Assembly: GCF_014696435.1 (NCBI RefSeq)
Contig: NZ_JACJQG010000018.1
Span: 58,614-122,613, forward strand
Direction of reading: 5' to 3'
Source: Calothrix anomala FACHB-343
GTDB taxonomy: Bacteria; Cyanobacteriota; Cyanobacteriia; Cyanobacteriales; Nostocaceae
Length of the DNA: 64,000 nucleotides
In this document: piece after piece, positions 17,635 through 27,580 of the stretch
Layout: each line of letters opens with the position of its first letter
Numbering within the stretch: position 1 is the first letter of the stretch
The notes under the pieces: model-generated
Told to the model about the DNA's origin: nothing
Databases searched by the model: none
What the model saw: only the letters and a program-made list of their open reading frames with translations
Translations under genes and position numbers: made by a program

Positions 17635-17747
17635 ATAGACCACGCTGTAGGGGCACGGCATTAGTAAAATTATTGTATGTACCAACAGATTGTCGGTGCC
17701 GTGCCCCTACGATAGATGTGGTTCAAATAGGTGAAAACTGCTGTAAA
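17614..17747. mobile_element. MITE family A, overlapping the 3' end of ilvD
   Basis: A 134-bp element with terminal inverted repeats of about 30 bp (TTTACAGCTATTTTCAGG at the left, the complement of AAAACTGCTGTAAA at the right) and an inner inverted repeat GTAGGGGCACGGCA / TGCCGTGCCCCTAC. A second full copy is at 28005-28136 and a right half at 8201-8255. The left terminal repeat encodes the last ilvD codons and its TAA. Confidence 0.75.
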
Positions 17748-17923
17748 TAAGTCATTTGTTAGAGACGCGATGAATCGCGTCTGTACAATTTCTTCCTTGT
17801 TCCCTTTGTCTCCCTTCCATGCCCAATGCCCCATGCCCCATGCCCATTTTTAACAAAAAATGGTCACTTACGGCTACGTCTTGTATCGTAAAAAGTAATG
17901 GCCTCATCACAAATATAAAAATC

Positions 17924-18130
17924 ATGGATAGCAGACAACTGGCTAGATACATGGAAGCCACGGATGGCATCGCTAAACCTTGGCTCTTAGTGCAACTGCG
18001 CCTGAAAAAACTCCAAGAACGTCAATCCCAGATTCCTCAAGAAGTTTATGTTGAGGAATTAGAAGATATCTTCCAAGATATGATGAACTTGGGCGAATGG
18101 TGGCAAGGTATCGAAGATGAGGTATTTTGA
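17924..18130 (+). CDS. Small conserved-looking protein, unknown function
   Basis: A 68-aa soluble protein beginning MDSRQLARYMEATDGIAK and rich in charged helix-forming residues (LRLKKLQERQSQIPQ, VEELEDIFQDMMNLGEWW). The open frame reaches further upstream into repeat DNA (to 17819), but the ATG at 17924 is the first start outside the STRR/MITE region. No domain was recognised. Its composition and clean C-terminus (GIEDEVF) suggest a real gene, not a chance frame. It has no operon partner. Confidence 0.65.
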   Translation: MDSRQLARYMEATDGIAKPWLLVQLRLKKLQERQSQIPQEVYVEELEDIFQDMMNLGEWWQGIEDEVF

Positions 18131-18316
18131 TTAGTTAATAGTCAAAATTACCTAGAGTTAGCAGTTGTGTGTACTCAAGAGAGATGTCGTACACGCGATC
18201 GCACTCCAATTTAACGTAATACTACAGTGCAATTAATTAAATCATCTCTCACCGATCCTCCCTGGCTTACCTTTCTGAGGCTAGCAAGGGGGGATCACTT
18301 GTTAGGATCTAGCCCT

Positions 18317-19774
18317 TTAACTGAGGCGATTCTGAAAATACTGGCGGTACAAGTCGCAACTTGGTATCACTTTATTTTCATGAGAATATACTACCAAACC
18401 CATGCTATGTAATTTAAAGGCTGATTCTGAATCTAGTTCGATTGGTAACGAACTGTTAACAACTTGGTTAAAGGCTGTGGCTAAATTGGCATGGGGTTCG
18501 AGATTGCATAAATGCGATCGCAAATGATCGCTATAAATTCCCGCTTCTGTTGGGGCTGTTTGTAACAACTGCTCTAGGGTAATATCTTGCTGTTGCAGGT
18601 GATAAAGGGCGAGTCTGACTAAATAAGGATGTCCCCCTACCATTTCCATCAGTTTTGTTACTTGGGCATCCGTCCAATTTAGCCTCTGATGGCGCTCAAC
18701 GAGAATTTTCACTTGTTCTGAGGTGAATTCTGGTAATTCCACGCTCAAGCCGACGTTAAAGGGCGATTGATTGATATTTAAGGGGATATATACTTCCTTG
18801 GAATGTACCAAAACTAAGCGGAGTTTTTGCCATAATTCGCTACTGCGATCGCCATATTTAGCATATTCATACCAAGCGCGTAACAAGCTAAAAAAGTCTT
18901 CGGCTATGTCGCGATAGGGAAAAATGCGATCGACACCATCTAAACTAATAACTAAGGGGCTGTTAATTTCTTCTAACAAACATTCTTCAAAATAAGCAGT
19001 AGCTTTATCTTTACTGCCATAAATACTCCAATAATCATCTAATTGATGCAGTTGCTTTAATTTCCGTCCTACACTTTCACAAAACCAGCGTAAAAATATA
19101 TCTAAGCTGGTAAAAACTGCTTTATCTGCTAAATGAAAACTTAAAGATACTGTTTGATAACCATGCTTTCGCGCTTCATCTAACATCCTCGCCATCAGGG
19201 AAGTTTTACCCATCTGTCCCGGTGCTTTTATCCGAATTAAAGCCCCTGGTTGCAAAATTTCTTGATAACAACGTTCTTCAATCGGCGGACGTTCAATATA
19301 AAATTTAGAAGCTAAAGGTACTTGACCTGCGGGAAATTCTAACTCTGTATTTAGTTGGGTTCCTGCATTGCTATTTACAGCAATTAATTCTGACGCATTG
19401 CTGGGATAACCTGGATAATTTGATGTTGTTGTCCCCACTGTTAACGGTGAAGATAACATGAAATCAGATTGTATAATTGTCTCTAACTGCTTTGTTAGCG
19501 CCCCATTACGTAAAAGTCTTTGTCGCTCGATAGCTGCTTGAAAATTCTTTTTACTTACCTTTTCACCAAATGCTTCTGACAACATTTGCCACAGCTTAGG
19601 GCCTACATCATGTTGGAGATACTCGGTAGTATAGCCATAAGTTTGAGCAATCTCATCATATTTCTTCCCTTGCCAAGAACTACGAAGTATTGCCACTTCA
19701 ATATCTTTCAAGTGTCTTTTAGTCTGGGCAACAACTGCTGCATCTAAGATTTTGAATGCTGTTTCAAAGTCCAT
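18317..19774 (-). CDS. AAA-like (AAA_35) ATPase with N-terminal vMAP domain
   Basis: A 485-aa protein. Residues 1-90 match the vWA-MoxR-associated protein (vMAP) helical domain common in cyanobacteria (AILRSSWQGKKYDEIAQTYG, a helix-turn-helix-like segment). After a low-complexity linker follows an AAA_35 domain that begins with the typical FYIERPPIEERCYQEI and has Walker A GQMGKTS at about 186-192 and a Walker B-like LVISLDGVD. AAA_35/vMAP proteins are STAND-like switches, thought to act in signalling or conflict systems. Here it is alone: no vWA or MoxR partner lies nearby, so its partner and output are unknown. It starts at an ATG at 19774. Confidence 0.85.
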   Translation of the reverse strand: MDFETAFKILDAAVVAQTKRHLKDIEVAILRSSWQGKKYDEIAQTYGYTTEYLQHDVGPKLWQMLSEAFGEKVSKKNFQAAIERQRLLRNGALTKQLETIIQSDFMLSSPLTVGTTTSNYPGYPSNASELIAVNSNAGTQLNTELEFPAGQVPLASKFYIERPPIEERCYQEILQPGALIRIKAPGQMGKTSLMARMLDEARKHGYQTVSLSFHLADKAVFTSLDIFLRWFCESVGRKLKQLHQLDDYWSIYGSKDKATAYFEECLLEEINSPLVISLDGVDRIFPYRDIAEDFFSLLRAWYEYAKYGDRSSELWQKLRLVLVHSKEVYIPLNINQSPFNVGLSVELPEFTSEQVKILVERHQRLNWTDAQVTKLMEMVGGHPYLVRLALYHLQQQDITLEQLLQTAPTEAGIYSDHLRSHLCNLEPHANLATAFNQVVNSSLPIELDSESAFKLHSMGLVVYSHENKVIPSCDLYRQYFQNRLS

Positions 19775-20151
19775 TGCTCAGGGATGAATTACAACTATTG
19801 GCTGATTTAGCTACAACTCGAATTTTTAACTTTCCAGATTTTTTCTTTAACAATCTGGAAATAGCGAAAATCGAGACATTGCTTATTTTTACACAGATGA
19901 GTCTCCTTAAATATTGTGACTTAATCTTACTTAAGATTTTTGCGGACTGAATTGTTGCTCATCAAACTCCTTAAATTATCCACATTTACCTTTTACAGAA
20001 TCAAAGGCAACATAGCGATCGCCAGTATATCAATAGTTAAACATTTTATCTGTTGTTAACTCAGTTCTTTGGTTCCAACCCCATCGAGCCGTTACGAATT
20101 ATTACTACATCACAAGCAAACTCACAACCTCATTCAAGGAGACACAACATT

Positions 20152-22071
20152 ATGGCTATTATTGGTAACCCTACTCCTGGTAACGACAATATCAGTGGTG
20201 ATAGCGCGAATAACTTAATTGATGCCTTGGCAGGTAATGATACTGTCAATGGTAACGGTGGCAATGACACCCTCATCGGTGGTAGTGGTAATGATAACCT
20301 GCTCGGTGCTGTCGGTGATGACGTTCTTATGGGCGGTGATGGCAATGACAATCTTTCTGGAGATATATTTAACGGCATTGGTAATGATAGCCTCAACGGT
20401 GGTGCAGGAGACGATCAACTTAATGGAGGGTTAGGGCGAGATACTCTTGTTGGCGCAACAGGTAACGATACTTACTCTATCGGCTCAGTAGATACCATTG
20501 TGATTGAGCAGGCGAATGAAGGCAACGATATCGTTAATTCTTCCATCAGTTATACTCTGGGAGCCAACCTGGAAAGATTGACACTCGTGGGAACTGCCAA
20601 TATCAATGGTACAGGTAATTCTTTGAGCAATATCATTCTTGGCAATAGCGCGAATAATGTTTTAAATGGTGTAGCCGGGGATGATACGATTAATGGTCTT
20701 GATGGCAATGACACTCTCATTGGTGGGAGTGGTAACGACATTCTCAACGGTGGTAATGGCAACGATAACCTTTCTGGTGACACCGGGAACAATCTTGTAA
20801 ATGGTGGTGCAGGTAACGATATTCTCATCGCCCAAAACGGACAATTTCCGGGTATAGGTGATGTTGGCGATACCCTAATTGGCGGTGCTGGTAATGATGA
20901 GTTACGTGTCACGGGAGCCACAAATTATGTTTTGACTAATAATCAGCTATTTGTGGGTAATTTAGTCCATCAGTTTTCTGAGATTGAGAGAGTTAGGTTA
21001 ACAGGTACTTCCGGTAACGACACGATTAACGCCTCTCAAGCTTTGTTGACAGATAGAACTTTTCTTTTTGGTAATGAAGGTAACGACACCATTATCGGTA
21101 GTCGCGGTTTAGACCAAATTTACGGTGGTAGCGGTAACGACAGTATCGTCGGTGGTGCAGGATTTAACTTCCTGCGGGGTAACGATGGTAATGACACCCT
21201 TAGAGGCGGGAATGACAATAATAATTTAGAAGGTGGCGCTGGAGATGACTTAGTTCAAGGTGGAACAGGTAGAGATACTTTTGTCGATAGTGCTTTTGAT
21301 GGCGCAGGTGATGACCGCTACATCGGCGGTGCTGGTGATGATTATTTATTCATAGATGGTGACAATAACTTTGAGCTGTTCTCATTTAGTGAACCAACTA
21401 AAGCTCAACTCAAAGGTGGTAAGTTTGGCTTGGGTGCAAACTTAGATGACTCAGCCACAGGTACTGATACCCTAGAAGGTATTGAAACCGTAGAAATTCA
21501 CGGCGGAAATGGTAGCAATCGCATTGATGCTAGTCGCGCCTTTCAAAATGTGATTCTCAATGGTCTTGATGGCCGTGATATCCTGCTGGGCGGTAGCGGT
21601 AACGATACAGTATTTGGTGGATTAGGCAATGATAATCTCAACGGTGGTGTAGGTAACGATCGCCTAGATGCCGGTCTTGGTAATGATAGTATGTTTGGTG
21701 GTGTAGGTAATGATACCCTGCTTGGTAGCGGTGGCTTTAATACCGGCGAAATAGATACCTTATCTGGCGGTTCTGCATTCAATGGTGTTCAATATGTTGA
21801 TACTTTCTCCCTCAATGATTCCTATCGCCAAGCCGGTCATGCAATTATCACAGATTTCTCTGTCATCGAGGGCGAAAAACTAATTTTACGCGGTACTGCG
21901 AGCGATTACACTTTTGTACAGCAACAGTTTAGTACTGGTACTATCACTAATAACTCATCTATTGTTGATACAGTCATTTTCTTCGGTGCGCCTGCTTTCG
22001 GTGATGTAATTGCTGTAGCTGAGGATGTGAGTTTTACAGCGACAACTCCAGGGATTACATTTATTAGTTGA
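20152..22071 (+). CDS. RTX-type calcium-binding repeat protein
   Basis: A 639-aa protein made largely of hemolysin-type nonapeptide repeats (GGxGxDxLx), for example GNGGNDTLIGGSGNDNLLG, in several blocks separated by beta-rich spacer segments. Such repeats bind Ca2+ and fold into a parallel beta roll after type I secretion; no signal peptide is present, as expected for that route. The start is the ATG at 20152, which is preceded by AAGGAG; the longer frame from 20053 lacks this. No secretion genes are adjacent. The role could be surface-layer, adhesin or exoprotein; no catalytic domain is visible. The 377-bp gap upstream (19775-20151) contains only the promoter region. Confidence 0.9.
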   Translation: MAIIGNPTPGNDNISGDSANNLIDALAGNDTVNGNGGNDTLIGGSGNDNLLGAVGDDVLMGGDGNDNLSGDIFNGIGNDSLNGGAGDDQLNGGLGRDTLVGATGNDTYSIGSVDTIVIEQANEGNDIVNSSISYTLGANLERLTLVGTANINGTGNSLSNIILGNSANNVLNGVAGDDTINGLDGNDTLIGGSGNDILNGGNGNDNLSGDTGNNLVNGGAGNDILIAQNGQFPGIGDVGDTLIGGAGNDELRVTGATNYVLTNNQLFVGNLVHQFSEIERVRLTGTSGNDTINASQALLTDRTFLFGNEGNDTIIGSRGLDQIYGGSGNDSIVGGAGFNFLRGNDGNDTLRGGNDNNNLEGGAGDDLVQGGTGRDTFVDSAFDGAGDDRYIGGAGDDYLFIDGDNNFELFSFSEPTKAQLKGGKFGLGANLDDSATGTDTLEGIETVEIHGGNGSNRIDASRAFQNVILNGLDGRDILLGGSGNDTVFGGLGNDNLNGGVGNDRLDAGLGNDSMFGGVGNDTLLGSGGFNTGEIDTLSGGSAFNGVQYVDTFSLNDSYRQAGHAIITDFSVIEGEKLILRGTASDYTFVQQQFSTGTITNNSSIVDTVIFFGAPAFGDVIAVAEDVSFTATTPGITFIS

Positions 22072-22120
22072 TGTCAACAAAGTGCGATCGCTAATGAGTG
22101 CAAATTGCAAGTTGGTGAGG

Positions 22121-22200
22121 TACAGATAATCGTTCATTGTAGGGGCATTGGCACTGCCATGCCTCGAAGCGCGTACCTCATTTACCTGAAATATGCTGTA
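22121..22200. mobile_element. MITE family C copy
   Basis: An element with the order TACAG, ATAATCGTTCATTGTAGGGG, GGCACTGCCATGCC, GAAGCGCGTACCTCATTTAC, ending TGCTGTA. Copies lie at 27498-27580 and, reversed, at 8009-8088. It abuts the stop codon of the DUF1772 gene. Confidence 0.55.
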
Positions 22201-22201
22201 T

Positions 22202-22672
22202 TTATTTAGTAAGACCGATCGTCAGCAATACCGCAGCCCCCAAGGAACTAATTGTGCGGACATGATTCCACAATGTCCAATTGGTGAGATATCTAGCCCA
22301 AAGATTTGCACCCTCTGTACTATCTGGATTAGCGATCGCTAGGGCATCATTGAGGGGTACATTGAAGGCGATTGTAACTAAAATTGTCCCAATTAAGTAA
22401 ATTAAACTACCGATGAGCAAGTAAATATTACCAGGTTGAGCCAAATTTGTGCAGGAAGCGATCGCTATCCACAGACAAGCCAAAGCCGTACCAAACAGCG
22501 CCAGCATAAACCAGGGATTGATCGCGGTAATATTAACCGATTGCATGGCGATTATGCCTTCTTTTGGTTGCAGTCGCCCCAACGCACTCATCACAAAAGT
22601 CGAGAAAGCAAAAAAGACTCCCGCCACCAACCCGCAGCCTAAAGCCGTGACAAGTTTTAATGCAAACGGCAT
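22202..22672 (-). CDS. DUF1772 (anthrone-oxygenase-like) membrane protein
   Basis: A 156-aa protein with four hydrophobic segments: an N-terminal helix with GCGLVAGVFFAFSTFVM, two central helices, and a C-terminal one (SLGAAVLLTIGL). The motifs FAFSTFVM, NxxNPWF-like (INPWFML) and FNVPLND with the later NHVRT are typical of DUF1772, related to fungal anthrone oxygenases. The biochemical role in bacteria is not established. It starts at an ATG at 22672. Monocistronic. Confidence 0.85.
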   Translation of the reverse strand: MPFALKLVTALGCGLVAGVFFAFSTFVMSALGRLQPKEGIIAMQSVNITAINPWFMLALFGTALACLWIAIASCTNLAQPGNIYLLIGSLIYLIGTILVTIAFNVPLNDALAIANPDSTEGANLWARYLTNWTLWNHVRTISSLGAAVLLTIGLTK

Positions 22673-22954
22673 AAAACCCTCCTACAAATGCATTTCCTGT
22701 AGTTTCAGAAATTATGCACCTAGCATATAAGATTACTATTTGATTTTAAAACTAACACCAATTGAAAAAAAGAATCAGACAGATTGTAATGTTACAACAG
22801 TATTTTAAATTCCCAATTAGATGATTATAACTTTGGTAGTAAATAGGAACCTAACTAGAGACAGTCAAGAACGATCGCTTTATATAAATAGGATGAGGAA
22901 TAAATCAAGCAATTGATAATGCAATGCTTAGTAGATATATTCCTCAAGAAATAG

Positions 22955-23176
22955 ATGGTGATTTCCAACTGGAGTCTTCCACTTCCTTTAGAACAATACC
23001 TAAATCACAGAGTGGTCATATATTTCTTCTCCGATGGACAATGGATACCGATTAAATACTGTCGTTTAGCAAAAGCAATCGAAATTTCTCAACAAGCCCA
23101 GCAGGAGTCAGCCAGTGAAATGTTGTTATTTCCTGTAGATTTAAATCCAAACTTTTTTAATCAACAACTTTTTTGA
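22955..23176 (+). CDS. Small hypothetical protein
   Basis: A 73-aa protein starting MVISNWSLPLPLEQYLNH, with a beta-rich centre (RVVIYFFSDGQWIPIKYCR) and a helical C-terminal half. No family was recognised with certainty. The start is an ATG with only a weak upstream purine stretch. A hairpin-like CCCGCC...GACGGGAG lies just past the stop (about 23191-23219) and may terminate transcription. It is probably a real cyanobacterial small protein. Confidence 0.5.
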   Translation: MVISNWSLPLPLEQYLNHRVVIYFFSDGQWIPIKYCRLAKAIEISQQAQQESASEMLLFPVDLNPNFFNQQLF

Positions 23177-23277
23177 ATTAATTGAAATCCTCCCGCCAAA
23201 TACAGGTTGACGGGAGAGTTTTTATGTGATACGCATCAGTAGATTTCCCTAATTTAGACGGATTATTTTTGATTTAT

Positions 23278-23494
23278 CCCAATTGGCAAAAAGAATGCGC
23301 CAGATTGTAGGGGCACTGGCACTGCCATGCCCTCTAGAATATTTTTATGTGTCGCCAAGATTATTTGAATTTGTATTATACCAATTTTCTGTGAAGTGGC
23401 ACATAAACCCCCGCAGGCTAGAAGCCTGGGGCTAAACAAACAAAGCCTGCCTACGCAGGCTAAATTATATGCATTTTTATATTAAATTGGTATT
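23278..23494. mobile_element. Two abutting MITE-like palindromic elements
   Basis: Positions 23278-23386 are a family B element (CCAATTGGCAAAAAG, AGATTGTAGGGGCACTGGCA, GTGTCGCCAAGATTATTTGA, TATACC). Positions 23377-23494 form a second element bounded by TATACCAATTT and AAATTGGTAT, containing REP-like hairpins (CCCCGCAGGCTAGAAGCCTGGGG and GCCTGCCTACGCAGGC). They share the TATACC end. Confidence 0.55.
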
Positions 23495-23609
23495 AGCTAA
23501 TCTGAATAACATAGGATTTACGCATACTCTACGAGTTCTTGGCGTCTTGGTATCTTGGCGGTTCGATAAATTAAGGTTTTTGATAATTTTTGCGTAAGTC
23601 CTATAACAA

Positions 23610-24182
23610 TTAAATGCATCGTCTGAGAACGAAAAAGAAAGGTTGATTTATATTCTTATAATCCATAATTCCTAACACAGTATTCTCATCTACTTTGCGA
23701 AAGGAATCATTAATCGGCAAATAATCATAAACCATCGTCGCAGTCACTTTTCCTCGATACTCCATCATCCGCAGTCTAGCTTGAGGTTTCTCAGTTTTCA
23801 GTAAAGAATTCATCCAGACTAATAACGGTTTTAGCGAATCATTTCGAGGAATCGGCAATTTCAATACCCAGTTGATTAAATTAGCATTAGGCGCAATCTT
23901 AAAGATTTTTCCCCGATTATCTAAAAATAACAATGGATGAACATTTTCCGCATCGACAAATTCTTTCCCATACCAATTAGAAATTTCTAATAACCCATCG
24001 ATTGGATGATCTGTATGCAATCCAGATCCTTGCCAACGACCAAACATAAACTCTAAATTAACTGGTTCAAGCACATCAAATAACTGTAAAGCTTCTTCTT
24101 TTGTAGTTTTACCCGTTTCCAGAATCAATTGAGTATTTTCTAAAGTATTCATAGTTGTGCTTGCTATTATGGGATTTTCCAA
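23610..24182 (-). CDS. DUF4334 protein with GXWXG domain
   Basis: A 190-aa protein with the N-terminal GXWXG motif (FMFGRWQGSGLHTDHPID) and a DUF4334 C-terminal domain (RLRMMEYRGKVTATMVYD, INDSFRKVDENTVLG). Such two-domain proteins occur widely in bacteria; members are small beta-barrel proteins with unknown ligand. The ATG at 24182 gives a short leader before the conserved part, and an ATG at residue 11 or 12 is also possible. It is flanked by repeats and is not in an operon. Confidence 0.85.
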   Translation of the reverse strand: MENPIIASTTMNTLENTQLILETGKTTKEEALQLFDVLEPVNLEFMFGRWQGSGLHTDHPIDGLLEISNWYGKEFVDAENVHPLLFLDNRGKIFKIAPNANLINWVLKLPIPRNDSLKPLLVWMNSLLKTEKPQARLRMMEYRGKVTATMVYDYLPINDSFRKVDENTVLGIMDYKNINQPFFFVLRRCI

Positions 24183-24430
24183 ATTACTAAATTACTGAAA
24201 TGACTTTATGGTACTTAATTTTATGTTAGCAATCTCTCTGAATTATGGGTGACTTTATGACTGTAGAAATCAGACAATCTTTTGGCTTAATTCTAATTGC
24301 GTAATTCTCAAATATAAATCCTACTCAGGGTGAATTAACTTTTTGGCGTTAGTTGGCAAATTATTGAAGAGTTGGCAGTCCAAATTCTGCAATAACATTC
24401 AAAAACCTTGGGTAGTGGAGCAGCTTAATA

Positions 24431-26863
24431 ATGGATATATTCAAGCAAATCCAATTAAAATTAAAGTTTTTTTTGGGTTCATTATTTTATCTGAGTTATG
24501 CTCCCAAAGCGCTTATATACACGAAAAGACGAGACAAATTAGAACGCCAGTTTATCGCCAGAACCACAGATGACGGTGTAAGTTTACCGGGAAAATTAAT
24601 CCGTGCTGAAGCTACTGCAACAGGTGCTAATTTTTATTTTGAGCTTGCAGAATTAGAGGTTTATTTTCTCGCTGAAGATTTAGTGCGGGTTGACTGGAAA
24701 CAAGGTATAGCACCGATTCCTTACGGAATTGCTCGTCAGGAATGGCCGGAAGTAGAAGTAAAATTAACAGAAACCGAGACTAACTGCGCTGTATTTACAG
24801 AAAGGCTGAAGGTAATTGTTGAAGTAGATGGTAAGCTAAAATTTAGCGATCGCTCTGGACAAATTATCCGCGAAGAACTACCGCCCCAGTATAAAATAGA
24901 AGGCTGGGTTCATCAAGCACAACTCCGCCCAGAAGAACGCATTTATGGCTTAGGGGAACGAGCTTCTTCGCTAAATCTGCGGGCGGCTAAAGATGAGCGG
25001 CAACAAAGTAAAACCTACCGCATGTGGAATTATGACGCCGCAGGTATGTATGCTCCCGGCTCAGATCCCATGTATCTCTGCATTCCCGTGTATTTGGGTA
25101 TGCATTCTCTAGGTAGTTATTTGATTTTTTATGAAAATTCCTTTGATGCCAATTTTACCTTTGGGGAAACTGCTACAGCTGACTTTACAGGCGGTGCCCT
25201 ACGTTATTATTTCACGGTCGGTTCTCCCAAACAATTACTAGAGCGATACACCGAATTAACTGGACATGCGCCTCTTCCCCCGCGCTGGGCGTTAGGCTAT
25301 CATCAGTCAAAATGGGGATATCGTACCGAAGCGGCGGTGAGAGAGGAAGCAAAGGCTTTTCAAGCGCATAATTTACCTTTAAGCGCAATTCATTTAGATA
25401 TTGATTGTCAAGTTGGCTACCGAGCTTTTACCATCGACCCCGAAAGATTCCCAAACTTGGCAAGCTTTACCCAGGAACTTGCGGAAATCGGTGTACAATT
25501 TATTGCTATCCTCAACCCAGGAATTAAGTACAGTCGCCACAGTAATCTATTTTTAGAAGGTCAAATTCTCGATGGTTTTTGTAAACTGCCTAATGGCAAA
25601 CTGTTAGTTGCACCTGTTTGGCCTGGTTGGTGTGTATTTCCCGATTTTACTAACCCCAAGGTGCGCAGTTGGTGGAGCCGCCAGTATGCTTATTTGCTAG
25701 ATGTGGGCGTGGCAGGTTTTTGGCATGATATGAACGAACCTGCGGCTTTTATTACCGATGGCGATCGCTCTTTACCCAAAGTTACCCAACATTATATGGA
25801 AGGCCGCGGCGGCGATCATCGAGAGGCACATAATATTTACGGACTGTTACAAGCCGAAGCAGGTTATGAAAGTTTGCGTCAATATCGCCCAGAAAAACGA
25901 CCTTTTATAGTTTCTCGTGCTGGTTGGGCAGGACTTCAGCGTTATGCTTGGACTTGGACAGGCGATGTAGAATGTACTTGGCCTGCATTGCGTCAAACAA
26001 TATCCACAGTTATTGGTTTAGGCTTATCTGGTATTCCCTACAGCGGCCCGGATATCGGTGGTTTCCAGGGTAATCCTAGTGCAGAGTTATACTTGCGCTG
26101 GTTCCAAATGGCAACATTTTTCACCTTTTACCGCACTCATTCCTCAAATAACGTTGAACATCGCACCCCCTGGACTTATGGCGAACCATATCTGAGTATT
26201 ATTCGCTCTTTCTTGGAATTGCGCTATAGCTTGTTACCCTACTTTTATACTTTATCTTGGGAAGCTACACAAAAAGGTTATCCTCCCGTGCGTCCCCTGT
26301 TTTGGGCTGCTAGCGATGATATGAGATTGTGGGATGTGGAAGATGCTTTTATGTTGGGTGATGCTTTACTAATTTGTCCGATTGTCCAAGAAAAAGAGCG
26401 ATCGCGTCAAGTAATGTTACCCCCTGGGAATTGGTATAGTTTTTGGGATGATACCGTCTTTGCAGGCGGAAAACAGGTAACACTTTCCGCACCATTAGAA
26501 AATATTCCTGTATTGGTGAAAGCTGGGAGTATTTTACCTATGGAAGAGAATCAGCAACTTACCCTACATATTTACCCATCTGGGGAAGGTGAAAGCTTAA
26601 CTCAGCTATATAGCGATGCGGGTGATGGCTATGGTTCATCCCGATTAGATACATTACATCTGGTAAGATTTGCAGATAATTTAGAACTGACACGGGAAGA
26701 ACAAGGCGATTATCCTTTCCCCTATACCAGCGTCAAACTGCATTTACACGGGCTAAAAATTCAGCAAGCTTGGGTTGATGATGTAGAAGTGACATCTCAG
26801 GGACAAGAATTAGATTATATAGAATGCGATCGCTTTTTCAAAATTCGGTTGCAAATAGATTGA
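24431..26863 (+). CDS. GH31 alpha-glucosidase
   Basis: An 810-aa glycoside hydrolase family 31 enzyme. The N-terminal beta domain is followed by the catalytic barrel: RWALGYHQSKWGY, the nucleophile motif WHDMNEPAAF near residue 431-440, and the acid/base region WTGDVEC near 510. C-terminal beta domains include the usual FMLGDALLICPI and a DUF5110-like end. It should cleave terminal alpha-linked glucose from maltose or related alpha-glucosides, or a xyloside; substrate cannot be fixed from sequence. GGAG lies about 10 nt before the ATG. No signal peptide is evident, so it is probably cytoplasmic and linked to glycogen or maltodextrin turnover. Confidence 0.92.
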   Translation: MDIFKQIQLKLKFFLGSLFYLSYAPKALIYTKRRDKLERQFIARTTDDGVSLPGKLIRAEATATGANFYFELAELEVYFLAEDLVRVDWKQGIAPIPYGIARQEWPEVEVKLTETETNCAVFTERLKVIVEVDGKLKFSDRSGQIIREELPPQYKIEGWVHQAQLRPEERIYGLGERASSLNLRAAKDERQQSKTYRMWNYDAAGMYAPGSDPMYLCIPVYLGMHSLGSYLIFYENSFDANFTFGETATADFTGGALRYYFTVGSPKQLLERYTELTGHAPLPPRWALGYHQSKWGYRTEAAVREEAKAFQAHNLPLSAIHLDIDCQVGYRAFTIDPERFPNLASFTQELAEIGVQFIAILNPGIKYSRHSNLFLEGQILDGFCKLPNGKLLVAPVWPGWCVFPDFTNPKVRSWWSRQYAYLLDVGVAGFWHDMNEPAAFITDGDRSLPKVTQHYMEGRGGDHREAHNIYGLLQAEAGYESLRQYRPEKRPFIVSRAGWAGLQRYAWTWTGDVECTWPALRQTISTVIGLGLSGIPYSGPDIGGFQGNPSAELYLRWFQMATFFTFYRTHSSNNVEHRTPWTYGEPYLSIIRSFLELRYSLLPYFYTLSWEATQKGYPPVRPLFWAASDDMRLWDVEDAFMLGDALLICPIVQEKERSRQVMLPPGNWYSFWDDTVFAGGKQVTLSAPLENIPVLVKAGSILPMEENQQLTLHIYPSGEGESLTQLYSDAGDGYGSSRLDTLHLVRFADNLELTREEQGDYPFPYTSVKLHLHGLKIQQAWVDDVEVTSQGQELDYIECDRFFKIRLQID

Positions 26864-27122
26864 AAATGGGCATGGGGCATGGGGCATGGGGCATGGGGCA
26901 TTGGGCATGGAGGAGAATTGTACAGACGCGATTAATCGCGTCTCTGACAAATGACAAATAAAGCAATAATTACGGAGTTTCTCATATTAGATATAACTTG
27001 TCAAAATAGCAAGACAATCAATAGATTTGTTGTAAATTTAACCCTTTGGCATTTTGGCAACTATCCCCAAAACTTACTTGATATATTGCAATTATTACCA
27101 AGATGTTTACACTCATATACAG

Positions 27123-27147
27123 AAGACGGGGCCGCACCCGTCTTTTT
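27123..27147 (+). terminator. Rho-independent terminator
   Basis: Perfect 8-bp stem AAGACGGG/CCCGTCTT with a GCCGCA loop, followed by a T-run. It is about 260 bp past the GH31 stop, so it could end the GH31 transcript or a small RNA starting in the gap. Confidence 0.7.
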
Positions 27148-27497
27148 GATTTTTTACATTTTTACTATTTGGCATTTTGGCAACTTACCAAAATTTAGCT
27201 ATGCTATTTTCATAAGGCTTGTCAGGAATAAACTGGGGTTTAAACAGGAAATAATGAACAACTAATGGTTATTTATGTTTGCACCCTTAATAATTCTGGC
27301 AACCTATTTAATTCGCTGTGTATTTTTTTCAGAGTCCAAGGTGTATTACCTCTTTCAAGCTATCTTGGCGGGATAATTCCCGTCTTTTATTTTGCGTAAT
27401 TTCTTGGAGATTCTTTTAATATCAATCTAGTACGACAAGGCAAAATTTATAAGTCACAATTCACAAGAAATAATCATTATATTACAAGATTTTTACC

Positions 27498-27580
27498 TAC
27501 AGCAGATTATCGTTGATTGTAGGGGCACTGGCACTGCCATGCCCCGAAGTGCGTACCTGATTTACCAGAAATATGTTGTA
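27498..27580. mobile_element. MITE family C copy
   Basis: TACAGCAGATTATCG at the left, GGGGCACTGGCACTGCCATG core, GTGCGTACCTGATTTACC and ATATGTTGTA at the right. Very similar to 22121-22200. Confidence 0.55.

Noticed and set aside
20130-21782. Minus-strand frames of Ser/Leu/Pro-rich proteins across the RTX gene
   Set aside because: Antisense shadows of the Gly/Asp-rich repeats.
26951-27265. 104-aa plus-strand frame after the GH31 gene
   Set aside because: It runs across a strong terminator and two copies of a direct repeat, with no ribosome binding site and no family likeness.
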